NCBI RefSeq assembly: GCF_900005765.1
Contig: NC_041686.1
Span: 1 to 64,000, forward strand
DNA length: 64,000 bases
DNA from: Plasmodium relictum
Taxonomy: Eukaryota; Apicomplexa; Aconoidasida; Haemosporida; Plasmodiidae
Direction: 5' to 3'
In this document: one piece after another, positions 10,928 to 22,744 of the stretch
How the letters are laid out: each line of letters starts with the position of its first letter
Position numbering within the stretch: the stretch's first letter is position 1
Translations under genes and position numbers: made by a program
The notes under the pieces: model-generated
Databases searched by the model: none
Seen by the model: the letters and a program-made list of their open reading frames with translations, nothing else
Told to the model about the DNA's origin: nothing

Positions 10928-13900
10928 AAAAAAAAATAAATACTTTTGTAAATATTTTTAATATTTTTAAAAAAATCATATAGATAATCATAAATGTTAA
11001 AATAAAATTTTTATGTATATAATAATTGCATAATATATTAATACATAATATTTTTTATTTTATATACAGATATGGCTTAAATCCATGCGTATATTTATAT
11101 AAAATATATATATATTTTTTTTTTAAAGAATTAAATTTACTAAAGCTTATAGAAAATATCCTCAAACAACTATGATATTATATGTATATATTTAAATAAT
11201 TATAATTTAGAAATTATTTTTATCTTTTTAAAAATACAAACACAAATTTTTTGTTTATGTTTTTTTATTTTTATTTTTAATTTTACTTACAAAAATAATT
11301 TAAAATATAAACAATTTTCCATTTTAATGTTTATAAAATCATTTGTAATTTCTTTTTCTTATATGCAAAACCATCTGTGAAAGTTTAATAAAAATTAATA
11401 AAATTATATTTATAGTTATAAATCTTTATAAATATATTTATCCCAAATTTTGTAAAACGCTTTTAAAGAATAATAAATAATTGAGTCAATACTTTGTAAG
11501 TTAATATTAAATATTGTAGATTAATAAAGAAGTATTTTTTTTGATATATAAGAGAATTTTTTTTTCTTTATTTTTTTTGAGTAATAATACGTAAAATATA
11601 TCAAATTTTTTAATTTCAAAATACAAGAAAATATTAATTATATTTTTAGATTTTAAGTCGTTCAATATAAATGATTGTATTTTAATATGAACTTTATTTT
11701 AATGAAACAACTTAAAAACCATATATGTTTTACTAAAAAAAATCTTAATTTATGACATTCTTTAGTTTTCTTTTTAAAAAAAAATATAACGATTTTAAAT
11801 ATAAAACACGTCTAATTGTTAAAAATAGCTTCATATTATAGGGTTTTCATTACGTAATATGAAAAATTGTCAAATAAATGACTCAAATATGTACTTCATA
11901 GAGAAATTAAATTAAATTATTGTTAGATATTTTTGGCATATATTATGAGTAAAGAAAAAAAAAATGAACTATTTTAATATATATATGTAATATAATTTTT
12001 CTTCAAAAATAGCATAAATAAAACAATATTGGCACTTTTTGTAAAAAATTTGAACATTACGAAGTTTATGTATTGAAAAATATAAATAATAAAATTTTGT
12101 AAGCTAATTTATATGCTTATCTATATAATTTTATTTTTTTTTTATTATTTTTTCAATTATATATAAGCATTCTCTTTTTATTTTGTTTGGTTTTTATTTA
12201 TTTTTTATTATTCAAATGTCCTATCATGCAATTAGGAAAAAAATTCAAAAAATTTATATAATCACATACTTTCTGTATATTTCATAAATGGCATAACGGA
12301 ATCTTCTATTTTCTGTAATATTATAAAAGATATTAAATTAAATGAAAAAATAATGAAATTTTTTTTTTTTATATGATATTAAATTTAAGCATACAATAAT
12401 AGCATGTGTCAGTTAATGCAAAGAATATTTTTTGAATTTAAAAATTATTGCCTTATAAAAAAACAACATAAAGTAAAAAACATTAAAATAAATGTTTTCA
12501 AGGTAAATTCTTTGTATCTATAAATGTAATAAATTGTTATTTTTATTTTATGAAAAATTCACTCATAAAAATATAATCTAAGGATATGTAAAACGTTTTA
12601 ATTTTAAATATTTTATAATTTATGAAATATCCTTTTTTTATTTCAATATTTAAGTTAAAATATTAAATTATATATAAACTATGAATTATTTTGAAATGGA
12701 ATTTAATAGTAATCAGACTAAGCATAGAAATTTTAAATTGTAATATTTCAGATTATGTATACAATCATTTAGTCGACTACGATGCATATTAAAATTAAGT
12801 ATAATGAGTTTTTCATAGTATTTTAATAAAATATTTCCAATTTTGTAATGTTTTTTCACTAAATTATATTTTCAATATTTTAATATTAATGAAGCATATA
12901 TTTTTCCTAATCTCTACCTTTTTCCTTCTACAAAAGTATCTAAAAAATTTATTGTATCTATTTTATATATTATTTCATTTGTATTTAATAATAGTACATT
13001 AACCTTTTACGTATATTATATTCAAAATAAAAAACCAATTTGTTCTGTCTTTTATATTAACTTCCAGTAAATTATAAAATAATGTAAACTGTTTTAAATT
13101 TTAAAAAGGAATTTTTTAATATTCGTATAACATGCATAATTATATATTTAGTAAAATTTTTTATTATTATTGAATTTTAGAAAAATTAAAAAGCATTCTA
13201 CAAATGGTTATAAATAGAAAAAATTTTATTATATCTATGTATATGTACATTTTTTTTCAACAAAAAATATATATTTTATCCTTTTTAGTATGATGTATTT
13301 ATTATTGCTTAATTTTTTTTTTTTTTTTTCTTTTTGAATAATTTTAATTATAATCATTACTTCATATTTTTTAAATATACAGATAATTGTGATATTTTAA
13401 ATTAAAAAATAAGGAATTAATAATAAATTGTTCAAACAATTTTACCATACTTTCCCGAATTATCTTTATGAATACACTTTTTGTTGTTGCCTATTTTATT
13501 TTAATTATATGTTAAAAAAAAAAAAATTAGGAAATCTGGAAATCTGGAAATCTGAAAATCTTTTGAAATTTTTTTTAATTTTTTCTATTTATTAATACAT
13601 TTTAAAATGACTAGATGCATATATATATATGGACATATAATTTAAGCAACATTTATTTAATAAGTTTCAATTTAAAATCTATAAATCCTTTAAAAATTAA
13701 ATAAAATTTAGAATTTTTGATAATGAAACAAAAATAAAAAAAAACAAAACGTATTTAAATATTTAATTCTCGTGTTATGATAACTTTAAAATAATTCTTA
13801 GGAAAATGCAAAGCTAACTTATAAGCTGTTCCAAGTTATCATAATATGGATTTATTTTGAATAAATAAAAGTTGTAAGAATTAGTTCTTGGAGGAAAAAA

Positions 13901-15244
13901 AAAAATTTGAATACATTTATTTATTATGTTTTATTGTGATTATTGAAAATTATAATAATATATAAAATAGCATATTGTATCCATTATAGTTTAAAAATAT
14001 AATAAATTTTCATGTAATAAAAATAATTTCATACTAAAGATATTCTTTAGAATTTAAGAACTTTTTCACAATTTAATATTCCTTATAATGTTATATTTAT
14101 ATATTATCGATTTTTTTCATGGATTAAAAATAATAAAAAAAATAATTTTTTAATTTTACTTTTTGAAATTCTTCATTTATTCTTTATGATATTTATATAA
14201 TTACACAAAAATATTAAATGAATCAAAGAAATTATTAATAACTTTATATATATATAGTTATAAATGTTTATAAAAAAAAATTTCCACCTAATTTATTTAC
14301 TAAATAAAATAATAGAAGATACTAAGATAAAAATATAGATATAATGTTAAAATTTTTCTTTTATATTTAACTATTATACATTGTAAAAAATACTAAGATA
14401 AACATAAAAGTTTTAAGTAAATTATTATATTTCCTTTCAATTCCTGAAAAAATGATTACACTACTCTAAAAAGATTTTGTTATTTTTTATAATAGAAAAT
14501 TAATAAGATTTTAAGTATTTAGAAAACAAAAACTATTACATATGAAGCTATAATATATTTTTTTTTTTATTATAAAAAATATCTCTTTTTCATTTTAATG
14601 GATTATATTACAAAGATTTAAATATTTAAAAACAATAAAAAAAAAAAATCCATTAACATTTAAAAAAAAAAAAAAAAACGTTAATAATAATTAAAAATTA
14701 AATTATAAATAAATGTAAAAAAAAAAAATAAATAAATATAAATAAAAAATTTTAAATAAATAAATGTAATAATCAGTTTAAATGTAAAAAAAAAATAAAG
14801 TTGATTTAATCAAATTGAAAAATAAAATCCAAGTAATGACTAATGAAAACCAATTTTTTTTAACAAGAATAATTTTATTTTTTTTCTTCATTATCTTAAA
14901 TTTTTTTAATTTTTATTATCTACTTTATCATTTTAAAAATTAAATGCTAATAAAAAAATAAAATTTTTTTTTAAGAAAATTACATTACAAATTTTTAAAA
15001 AAATAAATTATATATAGGACAAGAGTAATGTATTTAATAATAATTATGGAATAAAGCTCTATTTAGTGTATATATTAGTTTAAATTTAAATTTTGCTTTT
15101 TTTTTTTCCATATTTTTAAAAACTCCTTACATACCTTTTAATTTTTTTTTTTCCTCCTTTTATTTTGTTTTTTCCCATATATTTTATAAATCATAAAGTA
15201 TAAAGCATTTATATTTTATTTTTTATGAATAAATTAAAAAAAAG
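10928..15244. other. Gene-free 4.3 kb region between subtelomeric and core genes
   Basis: The sequence is extremely AT-rich, with many homopolymer runs, and no open frame on either strand has coding character. A short GGAAATCT triplication lies near 13529-13555. The final kilobase carries poly(A) and poly(T) runs typical of Plasmodium promoters and is probably the upstream region of the TRA2-like gene. I see nothing else. Confidence 0.6.
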
Positions 15245-16139
15245 ATGAATTTTAAAGATGCCAAAAAGGAATCAGAAGATCGCAATCATAAGAATGATGG
15301 TAACTAATAAATTAAAGAAATATAAACATATATATAAGAATTTAATTACATTTTTGTGATTAATGATATATTATACTTATTAAATTATTTTTAAAAAAAT
15401 GTTATGATGTGATTTAGATATCTTAAATTTTCTTTACTATTTATAATTGATACATTAATCACTCTTCTTAATAATACATATTTTTATTTTTAATTAAATT
15501 CACATATATCTTAATTGAAAATAATAATGAGTTTAATAAAAGATAAAATAATAAAGAACTTCTGTGGAATATATATTTTTTATTTTTTTCATAGCTTATT
15601 TTATATTTAAGAAATATTTACATAAATCTTAATTTTTACTTAACGTTTTTTTTTTTTTTTTTATATATTAAAGGATCAACATTGTATGTATCTAATTTAA
15701 GTTCGAAAATAACAACAGCAAGGCTTCAAGATATTTTTGAAAAATTTGGTAATATAGAAAAATGCTATGTTATCAGCAATCCAATTACTAGGTAACTATT
15801 CATACAATTTTATAAAAACTACATATTTTATAGTAAATATAAAAGATACTTTATGATTTAATGTATTGACGTATTTTAAAATCATAATAAATAATAATAA
15901 TTATGTTCCTCATTAATATAAACAGAGAATCAAGAAACTTTGGATTTGTCACTTTTAACTCATCTCATGAAGCTCATAATGCTTTGAGTAAAGCGAATAA
16001 GATGGAAGTAGAAGGTTAATACTAATACTAATACTAATAATACTAATACTAATACTAATACTAATACTAATACTAATACTAATACTAATACTAATACTAA
16101 TAATAATAATAATAATAATACTAATACTAATACTAATAC

Positions 16140-16192
<53 letters not shown>

Positions 16193-16198
16193 TATATN

Positions 16199-16249
<51 letters not shown>

Positions 16250-17701
16250 TTATATATGTATATGTATAATAGAATTATCAGAAAAAAAAATTAACAGAAA
16301 AAAAAAATGTAAACAAAAATTTTTTTTCAAAATAGAAAATAATACAAAAAAAATATTGATGTGTTAAGATTATTCTTGATTTGGAAATTAGTTATAATAT
16401 ATTATTCAGTATCACATTTATAGACGAATGATTTCTATTATTTTTTTAATTTCATGCTAATAATGTTCATTGCTAACGTTAAATATATTCATTATATACC
16501 AAAAATGCTAATTTAAATCAATATGCAGTAATATGATTCTTAACACGATTAGCAATTTAACAGAAAAAATAAAAATAAAAAAATGTTTTTTTTCATATAT
16601 GGAATAAATTTCATACCAATTATTTCATTAATATATATATATAAGTTTATAATAAAAATTGAAAAAAAAATTAATGTATATAATCACTTTTCTAAAACAA
16701 ATATGTATAAGTAAATGCTTGGATGCATTTATAAATCATATCTCATAATTTTGAACAAAAACATCACGAACAAAAATAATAAAATTTTTTTAATAATAGG
16801 GAGAATTATAAACGTTGAAATAGCAAAAAGAAATGAACCACATGAACCAACACCAGGAGAATATAAAGGAGTTCAAAGTATTTTTTATTTTTTCATTTAT
16901 ATTTTTTAATATATTTTCATTACTTTTTTTTTTTTTTAATCACTTATTATTAAGATATGGTGAAAAGAAATGGTATACGACATGATTTTTATGGAAAAAA
17001 ATATGACAGATCATATGATAGGAGAAGATATGAATCTAGAAGGTGAATTAAAATAACAAAAAAACTATATACTTCATCAGTATTTTTAAAATTTATTATT
17101 TTTATACTATGATTGCTATATATATTTATTTTCTAGAACTTTTTTATAATGTATAATTTTAATTTGATTGATTCTTAATAATATTCATATTATATATATA
17201 ATTATTATGTAAATTATATAATAGTTCTTTAAAATTTTTTTTTTTCATATATTACATATATATATATATTTTTTTTTTGTTAGAGCAAATCCATATAACA
17301 AAGAACGTATAAAAAATTTTGGTTCTAGAGATAATTCCTACAGAAATTATGATAAATATGGAAGAAATAGATATAGTGATTATAGAAATTATGATAGGAG
17401 ATCAAATGATAACAGATATCATAAAAAAAATGAATATTACAAAAGAAATAATAGAAGCAGCGATGACGAAAAAGGATATTCAAGAGATGAAAGCAAAAAG
17501 AAAAAGAGATATGAAAAAAATAGAAAATCTTCTAGTGCATCTAATAGTGAAAGAAGACGTTACAGAAATTCACCCATAGATAGGTTAAAAAATTAATAGT
17601 ATATAAATTTATGTCAAGAATTCTATTTAATAAATTATCTTTATCTATACATATGTGTATTTTTTTTTTTTTTTAGAAGTCCACGTTATAGAAGAAAGTA
17701 A
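15245..17701 (+). CDS. TRA2: TRA2-like SR splicing factor (RRM plus Arg/Tyr/Ser-rich tail), 7 exons
   Basis: Exons by my splice reading are 15245-15299, 15674-15791, 15926-16014, 16800-16877, 16955-17042, 17284-17583 and 17677-17701, giving 250 aa in a continuous frame with GT-AG borders. One RRM covers about residues 19-95, with RNP2 LYVSNL and RNP1 RNFGFVTF. It is followed by KRNEPHEPTPGEYKG, which closely matches the KRPHTPTPGIYMG linker typical of metazoan Transformer-2 beta. The tail is rich in Arg, Tyr, Asn and Ser, with SPRYRRK at the end. TRA2 proteins bind purine-rich exonic enhancers in the nucleus and promote exon inclusion. The third intron is unusually long and full of microsatellites (16015-16799). 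The gene is convergent with the Erv-like gene downstream. Confidence 0.9.
16017..16250. repeat. Composite microsatellite (ACTAAT)n-(AAT)n-(AT)n inside TRA2 intron 3
   Basis: The tract begins three bases after the intron's GT donor. It passes from TACTAA hexamers through AAT trinucleotides to a long AT dinucleotide run. One undetermined base lies at 16198, so assembly of this tract is uncertain and its true length is probably variable. Confidence 0.95.
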
Positions 17702-17966
17702 AGTAAAATAAAATAGTTCCTAAAAGGGTTTATAATTTTTGTATATTTTAATCCTTCTGTTACAATTTTTTTTTCAAAAGCAAAAAATTAATGTTTGGAT
17801 GTTCATAAAAATACAAATTTTTAAATTTTTAAATTGAACACTAAAAAATAATATTTTTTTCATTTTTTAATCCTAATTATTATATTGAAAACTAACAAAT
17901 TTTAAAAAAAATTAAGAAAACATAATAAAATATCAATTAAAAAAAAATTTTTATTTTCTTTTGTAA

Positions 17967-18860
17967 TTAAACATATTCATCATCATATCTCCACCTTTTT
18001 AATAATTTGTTGTAACTAACAAAAAAAAAAAAATAATATAATCATATAAGCAAATATAAAATAATATTTAAAAATAAAGCAAGTTACAAAAATAATATAA
18101 AATGCAATATTATTTTTAAGAAGCAATAAAAAGAAAGTTCTTTTAATTTTTTTTTAAATATTAAGTTGTACTTAAAAATTTTCAGAGGTAAATCTGCTTT
18201 TTTTCTACAATAATTTTCACACATTTGTAGCCACATCATTAATTCTTCCTTAGTTTCGGCCCTTTTTAATTTATGTATGTTTATAAAAAATAAAATATAA
18301 ATAAAATAAAAATAAAAATAATAAATGAAATATGTTTGAACTAAATACTAATATTATTATAATTTTTACCTAATAGGATATATTTTTATAAATTCAGTAA
18401 AACAATTTTTTCCTTTTCCTTCAATACATTGATCAGGAAAATAAGAATAAAAGGAATTAACATATTCTTTTTCCGATTCTGAAAATTTATCATTTAAGTA
18501 AGATGCAAAAACCCAAAATAAAAACCATTGAGCATGGCATGGATGCTTAATATTATTTGAATTTAAACTTTCATCAAATAAATAAAAATTTTGTTTTTTT
18601 ATTTTTTCTATTTCAGCATTTTCATTATTTTCTATATATTCTTGAGTATTCTTTTCATTATTCATATGATCATCATTTTCTATATTTTTATATTCCATAT
18701 TGCTACTGTTTATTGATAAATGCTCTTGTAAAAAACTGGCTACACCTTTTTTTCTTTCTTCTTCATTTTTACATACATTATTAATACTTTTTTTTGTATC
18801 ATCACCTTCAAATATTTTAAAAGGTATTTTATTTCCCATAATTACTTTGTTTCTTTTCAA
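17967..18860 (-). CDS. Erv/ALR-like small protein lacking the usual CXXC, 3 exons
   Basis: My model has exons 18860-18370, 18261-18172 and 18015-17967 (minus strand) and encodes 209 aa with phase-consistent GT-AG junctions. Residues 1-105 are polar and low-complexity. The remaining part has the spacing of an Erv1/ALR sulfhydryl-oxidase four-helix core: a Trp/Phe-rich first helix (HAQWFLFWVFASYL), a SESEKEYVNSFYSYFP helix, a Cys pair, then KEELMMWLQMCENYC and LPLKIFNYNKLLKRW, where family members have the W..xxHNxVNxxLxKP segment. The redox CXXC is not present; the cysteines are separated by seven residues (C..GKGKNC), and the HN pair is not conserved. It is either a non-catalytic relative or a chance resemblance. 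The gene is convergent with the TRA2-like gene. Confidence 0.6.
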
Positions 18861-19817
18861 AAATAAAATATGATTTCTTTAAAAAATTTATACATAGTAT
18901 AAATTTAATCTCTTATTATTACAATTATTTTTTTTTATTAGCATTAATATTCCTCATTAATAATTTTTATTAATATTACTAATTTTTTTTTTTCTTCTTG
19001 GTATTAAACATAATTCAAACTAATATTTTCTTTTAAATAGAGAAAGGAAAAAAAAGTTAAATATGACTAACGAAAAAATAACCTTATTATTAGGAACTTT
19101 ACATTTTAAGAATAATATTATGCAATATTTCTCTTTTCATTCTTCTCAAATTTAAAAAAAAACAAAGCAAAAAAAAAAAATAAAATAAAATAAAAACTTT
19201 ATATATATTTAAAAATTTAAATATTGTAAAATAATTTCATTTTTCATTAATTGTAAATTGAAACACTAATTAAGCATCGAACGTTTTTATATATTTTATT
19301 TACAAATATACAAATTAAAAAATAATTTATTTTATTATTCTTTTAAATTATTTAGTATGAAAATATCTTTGGTTTTTCAATCCAATATAAATTAATAATT
19401 ATATATATGCTATAGTTACAAAAAATATATTATTCTACATAAAAAACCAAAATATTAAAGGGAAAAAGATAGTATTTTTTTTTTTTTTGTACATCAAATG
19501 ACCAAGATTAAATTTGATAATATCTTCAATACTTAAAAACGTAAATTTAGAAAATTGTAATATTTAGAATAAAATAAGATCGTATATAATTTTGTTATTT
19601 CAAATAATAAAAAAAAATTCAAAATGAAAAGTGCAACTCCCATTTACTAAAAAACAAGTTATAAATTATTTATATGATATATTATTATTAAGAAAAAATA
19701 ATAGATTAAGATGATTTAAAAAAAAAAAAAATATTACTGATGTAATGTTAGAGGATAAGGAAAATAGTATAAGAATTAGCGAATTTATTATTTTTTTTTA
19801 AGTGTTAAAAAGTCAAA
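18861..19817. other. Divergent intergenic region
   Basis: This lies between the minus-strand Erv-like gene and the plus-strand 483-aa gene, so it presumably holds both promoters. It is AT-rich with poly(A)/(T) tracts. No RNA gene or further coding sequence was seen. Confidence 0.6.
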
Positions 19818-21269
19818 ATGTTTTTTGTAAAATCAAATATTCGGTATAAGCATATTTATCTTTTACTATTTTTTTTTTTCATAAAATCACTTATAATTTT
19901 ATGCAACAAAAATACTTTGAAAAATAAAAACATTTTTAATTGTAAGGGGAAGAAATATTATGAATTATACATAAATAGAAAGAAAAAAAGTAAATATACA
20001 AGTTTTATATATTTTAATAATATCTACAAAAAAATTGATGTTAATGAAAAAGAACATAAATTAAATGAAGACTTAAAAAATATAATTTTATTGTTTGGTA
20101 GAATAGCAGAGCATTACTACCCCAATACAGTAGAACAATTTAATTTTTATAAAGAGCCATATAGTAAATATATTTATACTAATGATAGTAAGAATTCTAA
20201 AAAATGGAAATATGTTTTTAATAACGAAAAAATTAATAAAAATGTCTTTTATGAAAGGATATGTGAACTAAAATTTAAATGGCCAATTAATCAAAATGAA
20301 AATATCACAGAATATAATTTTTATAACGTAGTTATAGAGAAATGCTTAAATAATATTAACATAATTAGACACAATATTCATAATTTAAAATTGTTTTTAA
20401 CTAAAATGATAGAAAATAATAAAAATAAAGAAAATGTCTTCCTACATAACTTATACAATGAATTAGAAAATGAGCTAACAAGTGATAACAAAATTTCATT
20501 AAATGGGGAACTAGTAAATGATAAAAAAAAAAAATTTCTTGAAAGATTGCAAAATCTAGATTTAAATGATATTTTTAAACAACATAATAGATCGTACAGT
20601 AGATTTCTTGTCAATGAAGTTTTTAACAGAGAATATCCATCCAAAAAAACAATAGACATATTTTTATATTTAATTTTTCAAAAAAACGTTGATGAATTTA
20701 CTTTTGATTATTTTTCAAAGCATTTAAACAAATTAGGGAAAAAAATAGAAATTTATAACTGCAATTATAATTCAAATATATATTTTGATCATTTTTTTTT
20801 TCTTATGAAAAATGAACTCAAAAAAAACTCTTTTTCTGTTAAAAGAAAAAAAGGAAATGGTACTTCAAAAGTTATAAAAGGAAAAAAAGAAAATATCTTA
20901 AAGAGTAGTTCTGCGTCAAAAAATAAAGTTAACCTAATTGAAAATCAACAAAATACAGAAAGCAATAAAAAAACAAAAAAGCAAAATTTTACAATTATAG
21001 GTCAAAATATAGTTAAATTTAATAAAATCAAAGAAAAAGAAGTAGAAAAAGAAAAAGATGAAAAAGGTAAAAAAGATAAAGAACTAGAAAATCTATATAA
21101 GCAGTCAAATATTATAAAACAAGAAAATTCAGATAATGAAAAAAATACAAAAAAAAATACAAGATTAGAAACAAATATTCTTACGAATTCTGAAACAAAA
21201 GATAATTTAAAAAAAAAAATTATTTCATTTTTTAGATATCTAGTAAATCAAATAAAAAGTGGTTTTTAA
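19818..21269 (+). CDS. Unknown protein with hydrophobic leader, Lys-rich C-terminus
   Basis: This is a single-exon protein of 483 aa. Residues 12-30 form a strong hydrophobic segment (IYLLLFFFFIKSLIILC) after a short basic start. It is followed by a Lys/Asn-rich stretch, the pattern of a signal peptide plus transit peptide for the apicoplast, or a signal anchor. The middle, about 60-330, looks folded and mixed in composition, with short conserved-looking blocks such as FGRIAEHYYPNTVEQF. The last 130 residues are Lys/Glu/Asn-rich and probably disordered. I recognise no domain. Apicoplast targeting is an inference; the hydrophobic leader is seen directly. Confidence 0.75.
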   Translation: MFFVKSNIRYKHIYLLLFFFFIKSLIILCNKNTLKNKNIFNCKGKKYYELYINRKKKSKYTSFIYFNNIYKKIDVNEKEHKLNEDLKNIILLFGRIAEHYYPNTVEQFNFYKEPYSKYIYTNDSKNSKKWKYVFNNEKINKNVFYERICELKFKWPINQNENITEYNFYNVVIEKCLNNINIIRHNIHNLKLFLTKMIENNKNKENVFLHNLYNELENELTSDNKISLNGELVNDKKKKFLERLQNLDLNDIFKQHNRSYSRFLVNEVFNREYPSKKTIDIFLYLIFQKNVDEFTFDYFSKHLNKLGKKIEIYNCNYNSNIYFDHFFFLMKNELKKNSFSVKRKKGNGTSKVIKGKKENILKSSSASKNKVNLIENQQNTESNKKTKKQNFTIIGQNIVKFNKIKEKEVEKEKDEKGKKDKELENLYKQSNIIKQENSDNEKNTKKNTRLETNILTNSETKDNLKKKIISFFRYLVNQIKSGF

Positions 21270-22744
21270 TTATTCTTCTGTTCTTATTTTTTTTATTTTT
21301 AAATACTTTTCATTCTTCATTTTATTTTTTTATTTCATTTTAAAATAAATATTTTCCATTTATTCCTTAGTTTAAATTTTTCATAGTAATTAAAATATAC
21401 TTATTTTTAAAAATGTAGATATGTCTATTTTAATTATTTTCCTATTTTATAAAGATGTGATAAAAGAATTAGGCTTCCTATATCTTACTATTTTTTATTT
21501 TTTGAATGAATATAATTTGTTGCATTTTATTTAAAAAAAAATTGTTAAAAATTATTTCTCAAATGTTAATTTTTTTTTAATATATATTTTTGTTTGTGGC
21601 TTATCTTTTTTTATTTTTTCCTTTTTAATTTTTAAGATTCTTATCCTTTATGTGTTATTTTAGATTACAACTTTTTTTTCTTTTTAATAATTATTTTTTT
21701 TTTTAAATAAAAGATGAAAGAATATTTCTATTTATATTGAAAAAAAAGTTACATTAAAAGTTTTTCATCAAATTTATCAAAAAAAAAGTATAAAAAAAAA
21801 TTGATAATGCCTATATTTTTCTTTATTTAAAATTTTTTTTTTTTATTCTTTTATTTCTTTTTAGCTAACATAAAAATACTTCATTTTTGTGTTATTCTAA
21901 GTTATTTGAATTATTTTATTAAATTATGTTAAATAAAAATAAATTGTATCTTAATGAAACAATCTTTTTTTTTTTTTTTGGGGAGGGGGGATCATATTAA
22001 ATATGAAGGTTTTTGCTATATTTTATTTTCATTTATTATTTTGCATTATCAAAAAAATTAATAGATGTTCAAAAATATTGTTATTTCCTCTATTATCCTT
22101 TATATATTACTTTTTTTCTTTCTCTTTTCCTTTTTCTTTTTCTTTTCCTTTTCCTTTTTCTTTTAAATAACGTAAAAATATATCTTAAAAATAATCAAAC
22201 ATAAATTTAGATTTTTTTAGTTCATACGTTACAATTTATAATTAAAGATACGATAAAATTTTTTGATTTTTTCCAATTTTTTTATATCCTTTTTATTATT
22301 ATTACTACTGAACCATATATAAATAATTAAGATATGAAAAAAAAGAAACTTTGCAAAATTAATTTTAAACATAACTTCTAAAATACATTTTTTATTTTTT
22401 AATAAGATTATTATGTATATTGTTTTAAAATTATTTTAGTATTTTTTTTTTTTTTTTTGCTTACAGTAAAAAGTATTTCATATAAAACCTTATCCTTTTT
22501 ATATGAAATACATTTGTAGTTAAAGGATTTCATTAGTTTATATAAATATACATTTTTTTTTTTTAAATAGCGAATATATGCTTATCAAATATTCTGTATA
22601 TTACACATATTAATTCATTAAAAACCTTTCTGGATATTAATGTAAGTATTTTTAGTTCCAAAATACTTTTTTTTTTTATTTTTTATCTTCAGAATTTTTT
22701 TTTCTTTATGTAAAATAAAATAAAAATATCCATAAGTAAAAAAA
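21270..22744. other. Intergenic region with pyrimidine-rich tracts
   Basis: No gene was found. Near 22110-22165 a CTTTTC/CTTTTT repeat creates a spurious Phe/Leu-rich open frame. A short G run (GGGGAGGGGGG) lies near 21980, unusual in this base composition. The region must contain the promoter of the 822-aa gene. Confidence 0.6.

Noticed and set aside
22013-22204. 63-codon Phe/Leu-rich open frame
   Set aside because: It arises from a pyrimidine repeat and has no start context, domain or splice partner.
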